In this document: one piece after another, positions 1 to 6,969 of the stretch
Layout of the letters: every line of letters begins with the position of its first letter
How positions within the stretch are numbered: position 1 is the stretch's first letter
DNA from: Methanomicrobiales archaeon HGW-Methanomicrobiales-1
GTDB taxonomy: Archaea > Halobacteriota > Methanomicrobia > Methanomicrobiales > Methanospirillaceae
Assembly: GCA_002839675.1 (NCBI GenBank)
Contig: PGYM01000001.1
Location: 672,683 to 736,682 of the forward strand
Direction: 5' to 3'
Length of the DNA: 64,000 nucleotides
Translations under genes and position numbers: made by a program
The notes under the pieces: model-generated
Databases searched by the model: none
What the model was told of the DNA's origin: nothing
The model's input: only the letters and a program-made list of their open reading frames with translations

Positions 1-1500
1 GACACCAAAGGAGAACTCGAGCGGCGCGTTGTTGCCCAGCTCCTGGCCCTCATGGATGGGTTAAAGGGGCGTGGGCAGGTCATCGTGATCGCTGCAACCA
101 ACCTGCCGGATTCCATTGACCCTGCACTCCGCCGTGGAGGCAGGTTTGACCGGGAGATCGAGATCGGTATCCCGGACAAAAAAGGTCGCATGGAGATCTT
201 CCAGGTCCACACTCGGGGAGTGCCGCTGGCAGATGATGTAAAAATTGAGGAATATGCAAATTCCACTCACGGGTTTGTAGGAGCAGATGTAGCGCTGCTG
301 GTAAAAGAAGCAGCAATGCATGCGCTTAGAAAGGTAATTCCCCAGATCAAGATCGATGAGGAGATTCCCAATGAAGTGCTTGATGCCCTCAGGGTTACCA
401 ACGCTGACTTCACTGAAGCACGAAAGCATGTCGAGCCTTCAGCAATGCGCGAGGTCCTTGTCGAAGTTCCTGACATCACCTGGAAACAGATTGGTGGTCT
501 GGAAGCGACCAAGCAGGAACTTAAAGAGGCTGTTGAATGGCCACAAAAGTATCCCGATGTCTTTGAGCGGCTCCAGACCAAACCCCCGAAAGGCATTCTC
601 CTCTTTGGTCCGCCCGGTACCGGTAAGACCCTGCTTGCAAAAGCAGTGGCAAACGAGAGTGAATGCAATTTCATTGCGGTAAAAGGCCCCGAGCTTCTCT
701 CGAAATGGGTGGGAGAATCCGAAAAAGGTGTCAGGGAGATATTCCGGAAAGCGCGACAGGCGTCACCGTCAATCATCTTCTTCGATGAGATCGATGCGCT
801 CGTGCCCAAACGGGGAAGCTTCGAAGGTTCATCTCATGTAACCGAAAGTGTGGTCTCCCAGATCTTAACGGAACTTGACGGCATGGAAGAACTCAAAAAT
901 GTTACCATCCTTGCAGCAACGAACCGTCCGGACATGCTGGATGATGCCCTGCTCCGCCCTGGCCGCCTGGAACGGCATATCTACGTACCGGCCCCGGATG
1001 AAGAGAGCCGGAAGAAGATCTTCGAAGTCTATCTCGGTGGCGATACCGGAAGTATCCTTTCTAAGGATGTGGATATCGATGCACTGGTGAAACAGACTGA
1101 GGGTTATGTGGGTGCGGATATCGAATCGCTCGTCCGGGAAGCCAAGATGGCGGCCATGCGCGAATTCATCGTCCTTATGGGTGACCGCAGTGAGCAGGAA
1201 CGCAAGGATGCCATCATCAACGTGATGATCACCCAGGCACACTTCGATGCCGCACTGCTCAATGTGCGGGGGTCCTTAAACCGTGAAGCCATAGAAACTT
1301 CAGAACAACAGGCATGGCAGATGCTGTATAACGAAGAGCAGCGAACCATCCTGAAAAACGCATCGGCAGCAATCAACCGAGCCGGCATGAAACAAAAAGA
1401 TAAGCCGGTTCCGGCTGTCGAAGCGCTCCGTAAGGCAATCTATCACGACAAAAAAGACTTTGCAGCGATCAAAAAACTGACTGATGATATGGATAAATGA
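1..1500 (+). CDS. cdc48: CDC48/VCP-type AAA+ ATPase, 5' end outside the window
   Basis: This is the C-terminal part of an archaeal CDC48 (p97/VCP-like) hexameric unfoldase, which pulls substrate proteins apart using ATP. Reading frame 1 is open from the first base, so the N-domain and the start of the first AAA module (D1) lie upstream. The visible D1 part includes the conserved segment [17 protein letters not shown] with its arginine finger. The complete D2 module follows, with Walker A GPPGTGKT at nt 607-630 and Walker [11 protein letters not shown] at about nt 772-801, then AATNRPD and the LRPGR motif. The ORF ends at TGA 1498-1500. An Hsp20 gene follows 47 nt downstream, so the two probably form a protein-quality-control pair. 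Family assignment is secure; only completeness is unknown. Confidence 0.95.
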   Translation, partial: DTKGELERRVVAQLLALMDGLKGRGQVIVIAATNLPDSIDPALRRGGRFDREIEIGIPDKKGRMEIFQVHTRGVPLADDVKIEEYANSTHGFVGADVALLVKEAAMHALRKVIPQIKIDEEIPNEVLDALRVTNADFTEARKHVEPSAMREVLVEVPDITWKQIGGLEATKQELKEAVEWPQKYPDVFERLQTKPPKGILLFGPPGTGKTLLAKAVANESECNFIAVKGPELLSKWVGESEKGVREIFRKARQASPSIIFFDEIDALVPKRGSFEGSSHVTESVVSQILTELDGMEELKNVTILAATNRPDMLDDALLRPGRLERHIYVPAPDEESRKKIFEVYLGGDTGSILSKDVDIDALVKQTEGYVGADIESLVREAKMAAMREFIVLMGDRSEQERKDAIINVMITQAHFDAALLNVRGSLNREAIETSEQQAWQMLYNEEQRTILKNASAAINRAGMKQKDKPVPAVEALRKAIYHDKKDFAAIKKLTDDMDK

Positions 1501-1547
1501 AGCGTGAGTGAACACAAAAAACCAAAAAAAAACTAGGAGGAAATGCG

Positions 1548-1970
1548 ATGAACGATGATGCACAGGATATATTCCGGGAGATGGACACCCTTGCTGACCA
1601 TCTCTTTGCCCGCATGGCCCGGGATTTTGGAACCGGAATGCCACATGGATTCAGCTATAATGTTGTTATCCAGAACGGAGGCAACCTGCTTAAACCTCGT
1701 GAGGAATACGATAGTATTTCCCCGCGTTCAGGTGCAGAACCCATTCCGGAAGTGCACCTGATTGAAGACGAGGTGATGGTGATTGCCGAGTTGCCCGGTG
1801 CAACCCGGGATAGTGTCAGGCTCACAGTAGTGGGAAATGAACTCGTCATTGATGCAGAAGGGGGTATCCGGCAGTATCATACCACTGCAGCACTCCCCCC
1901 GGTAGATCCGGGCTCGATGCAGACATCGATCAAGAACGGTGTCCTTGAAGTGAAGTTCAGGATCTTATAA
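1548..1970 (+). CDS. Hsp20/alpha-crystallin-like small heat-shock protein
   Basis: A 140-residue small heat-shock-like protein, predicted to be an ATP-independent holdase in the cytoplasm. The alpha-crystallin core is recognisable in the second half (IPEVHLIEDEVMVIAELPG, then a beta-rich VRLTVVGNELVIDAEG segment and SIKNGVLEVKF). The first 60 residues are a Met- and acid-rich arm. It ends at KFRIL and lacks the C-terminal I-x-I anchor of many Hsp20s, so oligomerisation may be unusual. The start is fixed by a strong Shine-Dalgarno AGGAGG at 1535-1540, 7 nt before ATG 1548. Its position directly after CDC48 suggests co-transcription with the unfoldase. Confidence 0.88.
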   Translation: MNDDAQDIFREMDTLADHLFARMARDFGTGMPHGFSYNVVIQNGGNLLKPREEYDSISPRSGAEPIPEVHLIEDEVMVIAELPGATRDSVRLTVVGNELVIDAEGGIRQYHTTAALPPVDPGSMQTSIKNGVLEVKFRIL

Positions 1971-2287
1971 ATCCCGTAAGAACGCGAACAATCAAAAAAC
2001 CTGCAATTCCTTTTTTTTCATCAGGAGTCCGCTCCTGCGCTGAACGTGTTCATCCGACCCTTCTGATGGTTCCTTGTAATGACGGGACTCTTCCACGCTC
2101 GTTTATCCCTGCGGAAATAACGGTCGTGGTGAAAAAAAGCCGGTACGTATCCCGGGATATAGGGGATTTGATATCTTTTACGACTGGATAATAATCCCTA
2201 TTAACCACGGAATCATACGAATACACATAAGATACGGTTGGATTATCTTGGAATAACGTTCTTTACAGGAGTAAAGGGAAGTATAAC
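1971..2287. other. Intergenic region with T-run and upstream region of fbp
   Basis: No ORF or RNA gene is supported in these 317 bases. A run of eight T at 2011-2018 behind the Hsp20 stop fits an archaeal U-tract terminator. The remainder is AT-rich toward the fbp start, and the sequence GGAGTAAAGGGA shortly before ATG 2288 can serve as its ribosome-binding site. I see no clear operator or riboswitch. Confidence 0.5.
2011..2018 (+). terminator. Oligo-T terminator after hsp20
   Basis: Eight consecutive T residues lie 40 nt after the Hsp20 stop codon with no strong hairpin. Archaeal RNA polymerase terminates at such U-tracts. Inferred from sequence only. Confidence 0.5.
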
Positions 2288-3196
2288 ATGATGCTCAAAG
2301 ATTTCCTTGTCGGCGCAGGAACAGATAAAAACCTGATGGAATTAATCCTTTTTTTAAGCAAACAGGCCCAGGAAGTGAAGAAAGGATTTTTCTGTACGAT
2401 CAGGAAAACACCGGCGGATGAAAAGACCAAAAATGTGTACGGCGAAGAGCAGATGCCCCTCGATATGTTCGCCGATGATGTGTTTATTTCCGGTCTGCAA
2501 AAGGCACGACTGGTCCGTTATATTGCAACGGAAGAACAGCAAACCATCATCGAAGTGGAGAACCCGAAGAACAATTACGGGGTTGTCATTGATCCTCTGG
2601 ATGGTTCATCCCTCATTGATGTAAATCTCTGCACGGGTTCCATCATTGGCATCTATCCCGGGCATGTGCTCGAAAAAGGCGCAACAATGATCGCCGCCTT
2701 GTATATCCTGTATGGTCCCCTTACAACCCTGACGTTTACCACCGGAACCGGTGTTCATGAATTTGTTCTTGATGATTCGGGAGAATTTTATTTACGGCAC
2801 CAGGACCTCAAAATCCCTGAAGGAAAGATATACGCACCCGGTGCTCTTAGGCGGGATTATCTCCCTGCACACGCCAAATGGATTGAGGCTCTCGAACACT
2901 CCGGGTATAAACTGCGCTTCAGTGGTTGTTTTGTTGCTGATGTTCACCAGATCCTTCATAAGGGTGGTGTATTTTGTTACCCGGGGTTCAAAGGCCGGGA
3001 AAACGGGAAACTGAGACTGTTGTACGAAGCCAATCCCATGGGAATGATCATCCATGAAGCAGGCGGTGCAATCAGCAACGGCAAATCTGATATCCGCCAG
3101 ATTATGCCAAAGGGAATCGACCAGGTAACCCCTCTCTATATCGGGGGCAAAAATGAGATCCGGGCGATTGAAACGTTTATGAATGATGGGTGCTGA
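2288..3196 (+). CDS. fbp: Fructose-1,6-bisphosphatase, class I
   Basis: This enzyme hydrolyses fructose 1,6-bisphosphate to fructose 6-phosphate in gluconeogenesis. The 302-residue protein has the class I FBPase metal-binding signature VIDPLDGSS at residues 100-108, upstream acidic residues (EVEN), and the C-terminal [11 protein letters not shown] block that lines the active site. It is somewhat shorter than typical bacterial or eukaryotic class I enzymes (about 330 residues). The start has two consecutive ATG codons (2288 and 2291). It is followed at 17 nt by a class II aldolase with its own Shine-Dalgarno, so the two likely form one transcript. A mechanistically unrelated FBP phosphatase is encoded two genes downstream, making this activity apparently redundant. 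Confidence 0.93.
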   Translation: MMLKDFLVGAGTDKNLMELILFLSKQAQEVKKGFFCTIRKTPADEKTKNVYGEEQMPLDMFADDVFISGLQKARLVRYIATEEQQTIIEVENPKNNYGVVIDPLDGSSLIDVNLCTGSIIGIYPGHVLEKGATMIAALYILYGPLTTLTFTTGTGVHEFVLDDSGEFYLRHQDLKIPEGKIYAPGALRRDYLPAHAKWIEALEHSGYKLRFSGCFVADVHQILHKGGVFCYPGFKGRENGKLRLLYEANPMGMIIHEAGGAISNGKSDIRQIMPKGIDQVTPLYIGGKNEIRAIETFMNDGC

Positions 3197-3213
3197 AACA
3201 GGAGTGAAGATCT

Positions 3214-4353
3214 ATGAGCGAGAATACATTTGGTCCCATCCCCGGTTCAACCATACTGAATAGCATTTCCGGCCAGAAAGCAATCATTATGGCAGCAAAT
3301 ATCCGGATTGCTACCGTTGCGCGGGGTATTTTCCGTGCTGCAAAGGATTCCGATTCTGCCATCTTCATGGAACTTGCCCGGTCTGAATGCGATCTGAAAG
3401 GGGGGTATACCGGTTTCACCCCCAAGGCATTCTCAGAAACAATGAACAAAGCTGCCAAGGCAGAAGAGTTCGATATCTGGGCACTTCACGCGGATCACAT
3501 CTCGGTAAAAACCGGAGAGCCTGCTGAGATCGAGGGAACAAAGCAATTGATCGATGCCCAGATTGCAGCCGGGTATACCTCCTTTGCCATTGATGCTTCC
3601 CATCTCTTTAATTTCGAAGGGAAAAATGTCCGCGAAGAGCTGGACAAGAATATCATTGCCACTACGGATCTGGCCCGCCATATAAAAAGCCGGATGAATG
3701 GTAAGGAATTTGGTCTCGAAGTGGAAGTAGGAGAGATCGGCAGGAAAGACGGTCAGGGACTGATCCTGACCCGGCCCGAAGAAGCGGTCGCATTTATCAA
3801 AGCCCTGCAGGAAAACGACGTATCCCCCCAGGTGCTTGCCATCGCAAACGGGAGCTCCCACGGACATACCTACGATGCATTAGGAAATGTCGTTGAGCAA
3901 CTTTCCATCGATATCCCACAGACCCGGGCCGTTGCAAAAGCATTGCGGGACAATAACCTGCACGTCGGCATTGCCCAGCACGGGATCACCGGCACTCCCC
4001 GGGATCTTATCAACCAGCATTTCCCGAAAGGAGACATCATAAAAGGAAATGTGGGGACCTTCTGGCAGGATGTTGTCTTTGGTATCTTAAAAGTGTACGA
4101 ACCTGCCCTTTACAAAGATATCCAGGAATGGACCCTTGGCAAGTACCGTCCGCTCAATGCCGGGAAATCGGACAAGCAGATCTTTGACGGGAATTGCAAA
4201 ATGGCTATTAAAGAATTTTTCAAAGAGCTCTATGCTGTTGACAGCACAACTGAAGATGCCATTGAGGCAATGGCGTATGCCGAAAGTCTGGTATTTTTCA
4301 AAGCATTCAGTTCCTATGGCACTGCCTCTCTTGTCAGGAAATCCCTGAAATAA
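3214..4353 (+). CDS. Class II (zinc) fructose-bisphosphate aldolase family protein
   Basis: A 379-residue metal-dependent aldolase, predicted to interconvert fructose 1,6-bisphosphate with DHAP and glyceraldehyde 3-phosphate; a tagatose or other ketose-bisphosphate substrate cannot be excluded. Visible class II motifs in order: zinc site HADH at 92-95, EVEVGEIG at 169-176, ANGSSHG at 211-217, AQHGITG at 254-260 and the phosphate-site KGNVGT near 277. The start ATG 3214 follows GGAG at 3201-3204. Most archaea use the unrelated class I DhnA-type aldolase or FBP aldolase/phosphatase, so a class II enzyme here suggests gene acquisition from bacteria (inference). It sits 17 nt behind fbp. Confidence 0.85.
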   Translation: MSENTFGPIPGSTILNSISGQKAIIMAANIRIATVARGIFRAAKDSDSAIFMELARSECDLKGGYTGFTPKAFSETMNKAAKAEEFDIWALHADHISVKTGEPAEIEGTKQLIDAQIAAGYTSFAIDASHLFNFEGKNVREELDKNIIATTDLARHIKSRMNGKEFGLEVEVGEIGRKDGQGLILTRPEEAVAFIKALQENDVSPQVLAIANGSSHGHTYDALGNVVEQLSIDIPQTRAVAKALRDNNLHVGIAQHGITGTPRDLINQHFPKGDIIKGNVGTFWQDVVFGILKVYEPALYKDIQEWTLGKYRPLNAGKSDKQIFDGNCKMAIKEFFKELYAVDSTTEDAIEAMAYAESLVFFKAFSSYGTASLVRKSLK

Positions 4354-4367
4354 ACAACCTACCTTTT

Positions 4368-4378
4368 TTTATATAAAA
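4368..4378 (+). promoter_or_regulatory. TATA box of the FBP aldolase/phosphatase gene
   Basis: The sequence TTTATATAAAA matches the archaeal box A. It lies 24-34 nt upstream of ATG 4402, so the transcript would begin at or within a few bases of the start codon. No Shine-Dalgarno is present, which also points to a leaderless mRNA. Confidence 0.65.
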
Positions 4379-4379
4379 A

Positions 4380-4400
4380 CGAGATTCAATAGTGATCTCG
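4380..4400. promoter_or_regulatory. Palindrome between TATA box and start codon, operator candidate
   Basis: CGAGAT (4380-4385) and ATCTCG (4395-4400) form a perfect 6-bp inverted repeat separated by 9 nt. It occupies exactly the interval between the TATA box and the ATG of the FBP aldolase/phosphatase gene. A repressor bound here would block initiation. No binding protein is known from the sequence. Confidence 0.4.
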
Positions 4401-4401
4401 T

Positions 4402-5499
4402 ATGCCAAAAACAACTATCTCCGTAATAAAAGCGGATGTGGGAAGTTTTCCCGGGCATTCCCGCACCCATCCGAAGCTCCTGGAAAAAGCGGCTAAAATG
4501 CTTAAGGATCAGAAAGGCAAGCTCCTCATTGATTGCTTTGTTACCCATTGCGGGGATGACCTTGAACTGATCATGACCCATACCCATGGTGTGGACAATG
4601 AAAAAGTCCACAAGCTGGCATGGGATGTGTTCATGGAATGTACCAAAATTGCGAAAAACATGAAACTTTACGGTGCAGGGCAGGACATGCTGTCGGATGC
4701 CTTTTCCGGCAATGTCAGGGGTCTTGGGCCCGGTGTTGCGGAAATGGAGTTTGAGGAACGGGGTTCCGATCCTGTTCTCATATTCATGGCCGATAAAACA
4801 GAACCCGGCGCATGGAACTTCTTCCTCTACAAAATATTTGCCGATCCCTTCAACACGTCGGGTCTTGTCATCGATCCCAGCATGCACCAGGGCTTTATTT
4901 TCGAAGTGCATGATGTGATAAAAAAACGGCGTATCACGTTCCGGTGTCCCGAAGAGACCTACACCCTCCTCTCCTATATCGGGGCCTGTTCCCGGTACGT
5001 GGTCAAGTATGTGTATAGAAAGGACGGGATGATCGCCGCATCAACCAGCACGGAGAAGTTAAACCTCACGGCGGGCCGGTATGTGGGAAAAGACGATCCG
5101 GTCATGATCGTCCGGGCACAGAGCGGACTTCCGTCTGTCGGTGAAGTGATCGAACCGTTCTGCACCCCAATCATTGTAGCCGGCTGGATGCGGGGATCGC
5201 ATCATGGTCCGTTTATGCCAGTCGGCGTCTGCGATGCCAACATGACCCGGTTCGATGGCCCGCCACGATGTATCTGTCTCGGGTTCCAGATCTGCAATGG
5301 CGAACTTATCGGCCCGGCGGATATGTTTGATGATGTCGCCTTTGATCGCGTGCGGGCCCGGTGCAATGAGCTTGCCGACATAATACGGGATCAGGGTCCT
5401 TTCGAACCCCATCGCCTTTCTTTAGAGGAGATGGAGTATACCACGCTTCCGGGCATTGAGAAACAGTTCCGCGACCGGTGGGAAGCAATACCCGAATAA
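4402..5499 (+). CDS. fbp: Fructose-1,6-bisphosphate aldolase/phosphatase
   Basis: The archaeal bifunctional gluconeogenic enzyme (class V FBPase): one protein condenses DHAP with glyceraldehyde 3-phosphate and then dephosphorylates the product to fructose 6-phosphate. The 365-residue length is normal. Signature stretches are the N-terminal metal site ADVGSFPGH (11-19), THCGDDLEL, LYGAGQDMLSDAFSGN, the ADKTEPGAWN segment and FRCPEETY. It is preceded by a TATA box placed for leaderless transcription and by a palindrome, so it appears to have its own promoter although it follows fbp and aldolase genes in the same direction. A T-run at 5500-5506 follows the stop. Confidence 0.95.
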   Translation: MPKTTISVIKADVGSFPGHSRTHPKLLEKAAKMLKDQKGKLLIDCFVTHCGDDLELIMTHTHGVDNEKVHKLAWDVFMECTKIAKNMKLYGAGQDMLSDAFSGNVRGLGPGVAEMEFEERGSDPVLIFMADKTEPGAWNFFLYKIFADPFNTSGLVIDPSMHQGFIFEVHDVIKKRRITFRCPEETYTLLSYIGACSRYVVKYVYRKDGMIAASTSTEKLNLTAGRYVGKDDPVMIVRAQSGLPSVGEVIEPFCTPIIVAGWMRGSHHGPFMPVGVCDANMTRFDGPPRCICLGFQICNGELIGPADMFDDVAFDRVRARCNELADIIRDQGPFEPHRLSLEEMEYTTLPGIEKQFRDRWEAIPE

Positions 5500-5506
5500 T
5501 TTTTTT
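5500..5506 (+). terminator. Oligo-T terminator after FBP aldolase/phosphatase
   Basis: Seven T residues overlap and follow the TAA stop codon region. This is a plausible archaeal U-tract terminator separating the sugar-phosphate cluster from the Sm-like gene. Confidence 0.5.
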
Positions 5507-5606
5507 CGTGTCCGGCCTTTAAAATCCCATTTTCCGGGCCGTATGAAGTGCCCGGGATGGGTACAATGAGCAAACTTTAATTATCTTACATCCCAAATTA
5601 GGGCAG

Positions 5607-5843
5607 ATGGTTAACGGAATTGTTTTGCCGATAAAAAAAGTGTTTGCGCTTGTGGATTCAAAAATATCCGTAGAGATCAAAGACGAAGGCAGGAAACTGC
5701 AGGGACGTCTCGTTGCGGTGGATGAATATCTCAATATCCACATGGACGAGACGATGGAGTTTGTAGATAACCAGCCGAGCAGGAGCCTTGGAACCGTTGT
5801 GATCCGGGGCAACAATATCCTGACTATCGCACCGGTTATCTGA
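5607..5843 (+). CDS. Sm-like (LSm) archaeal RNA-binding protein
   Basis: A 78-residue Sm-fold protein. Archaeal LSm proteins form heptameric rings that bind U-rich RNA and act in RNA processing and turnover. The Sm1 part is visible as VEIKDEGRKLQGRLVAVDEYLNIHMDE and the Sm2 motif as VIRGNNI near the C-terminus. The protein is close to the minimal size of the family. A TATA-like TTTAATTA around 5576-5583 lies about 24-31 nt before ATG 5607, again compatible with a very short or absent leader. A TFE-beta-like gene follows 20 nt downstream, so the pair may be an RNA-polymerase/RNA-metabolism operon. Confidence 0.88.
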   Translation: MVNGIVLPIKKVFALVDSKISVEIKDEGRKLQGRLVAVDEYLNIHMDETMEFVDNQPSRSLGTVVIRGNNILTIAPVI

Positions 5844-5863
5844 AATGATCTTGGTGGGAACTA

Positions 5864-6205
5864 ATGGACGATCCTGTTGACGAAGCACTGAAACTGATTC
5901 AGTCAAAACCTGAAGGCATTCTTCAGAGCGAGCTCTGGAAAGAGCTGGGTGTTGATAGCCGGAAGTGTTCGCGTATTGTCAAGAAACTTGAAGAGAACGA
6001 ACTCATCGACCGGATCGAATTCAAAAAGGAAGGGATCAAGACCTATCTCCTGAAGGCCCGGCAGATGCCGGTGAATCCTTCCGATCTGCTTGCCGGTGAT
6101 GAATTAATCCCGTGTATCGCTTGCGAGCTTGAGTGCGTTGTTGAAGAATGTCACCCGCTCATGGACTGGATGTACCAGCTGGCAATTGTTGAGCATACCG
6201 AATAA
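5864..6205 (+). CDS. Small winged-helix protein with Cys4 cluster, RPC34/TFE-beta-like
   Basis: A 113-residue protein with an N-terminal winged helix (EALKLIQSKPEGILQSELWKEL..., recognition helix around SRKCSRIVKKLEE) and a C-terminal four-cysteine motif, C-x2-C-x3-C-x4-C, followed by HPLMDW. The same order, winged helix then C-x2-C...C...C-x4-W, occurs in the RNA polymerase III subunit RPC39/RPC34 and in archaeal TFE-beta, where the cysteines bind a 4Fe-4S cluster. I infer a TFE-beta-like initiation factor or a redox-responsive regulator. A plain MarR/Lrp-like regulator with a zinc site is the main alternative. The start ATG 5864 has GGTGGG 5 nt upstream. It follows the Sm-like gene at 20 nt. 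Confidence 0.7.
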   Translation: MDDPVDEALKLIQSKPEGILQSELWKELGVDSRKCSRIVKKLEENELIDRIEFKKEGIKTYLLKARQMPVNPSDLLAGDELIPCIACELECVVEECHPLMDWMYQLAIVEHTE

Positions 6206-6231
6206 TTTTTTTCTTATAATTTGCTTTTTTT
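6206..6231 (+). terminator. Double T-tract terminator
   Basis: Two seven-base T runs (6206-6212 and 6225-6231) lie directly after the stop codon of the winged-helix gene. Such paired U-tracts are typical archaeal terminators. Confidence 0.55.
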
Positions 6232-6283
6232 GCATGAATGATCAATCCCATCTGCAAAAAAAAGTAATGAAACAGGTGTAATT

Positions 6284-6817
6284 TTGGTTTTTATGGATAA
6301 ATTCCGGTCTTCGTTAATATTCCAGTGTCTTATTTTCTTGATCCCTCTCAACATCTATATGTGGGGCAACTACCTGCTCGTTGATGTACAGTGGGCCCTC
6401 TTCCGTTTTCAGGTAACTGAATATGGGAACAGCCTGCTGCTCGGATACAAGGATATTCTTTACATCTATCTGGGCCTGAATACCGGCATATATAATATCG
6501 CCGCTGCCGGCTTATGGGCAACAGGTTCGATAGTTCTTTTTATCGGCCTCCTGATTACGGTTTACGCTGCGTATATTGAAGAAGAATTTTCACTGCTCAA
6601 AAAAGCATCGTACTTTACCATTAGTGGCGGGATCCTCCTGGGCTTATCTGCGATGTTTCGTTTTAATGGTGGCTATGCCATTCCCATTGGAATTCCGATC
6701 ATCCTTATCATCGGGTGGTGGATGTACCAGGAAAATCTCGATAATGACGAAGATGACGAAGATAACGATGATAAAATGGCGTCAGACGATGATGGGAAAG
6801 AAGCACCGGATTCTTAA
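6284..6817 (+). CDS. Membrane protein of unknown function with acidic tail
   Basis: Not recognised. The 177-residue product shows about four hydrophobic segments: LIFQCLIFLIPLNIYMWG near the N-terminus, AAAGLWATGSIVLFIGLLITVYAAY, a YFTISGGILLGLSAMF helix, and IPIGIPIILIIGWWMY. A highly acidic Asp/Glu/Asn C-terminal tail (about 28 residues) follows and is probably cytoplasmic. The start is uncertain. TTG 6284 has AGGTG at 6274-6278 with a 5-nt spacer, while ATG 6293 lacks a well-spaced ribosome site, so TTG is preferred. The gene stands alone between two T-tract or promoter regions and is upstream of the diadenylate cyclase gene. Confidence 0.65.
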   Translation: MVFMDKFRSSLIFQCLIFLIPLNIYMWGNYLLVDVQWALFRFQVTEYGNSLLLGYKDILYIYLGLNTGIYNIAAAGLWATGSIVLFIGLLITVYAAYIEEEFSLLKKASYFTISGGILLGLSAMFRFNGGYAIPIGIPIILIIGWWMYQENLDNDEDDEDNDDKMASDDDGKEAPDS

Positions 6818-6969
6818 AAAGAGATCCAGTCTGCCTTATTCCCCCTCTGGTTTTCAGCACCCATTTTTAAAAACTTCTCACCGGAGCACTATTCTGGAAC
6901 AACTATTTATCGTTCCGCCATCTACCTTTTAGTAGTGAATTCAACCCAATTTCCTCCGGGAGAAGCCCG

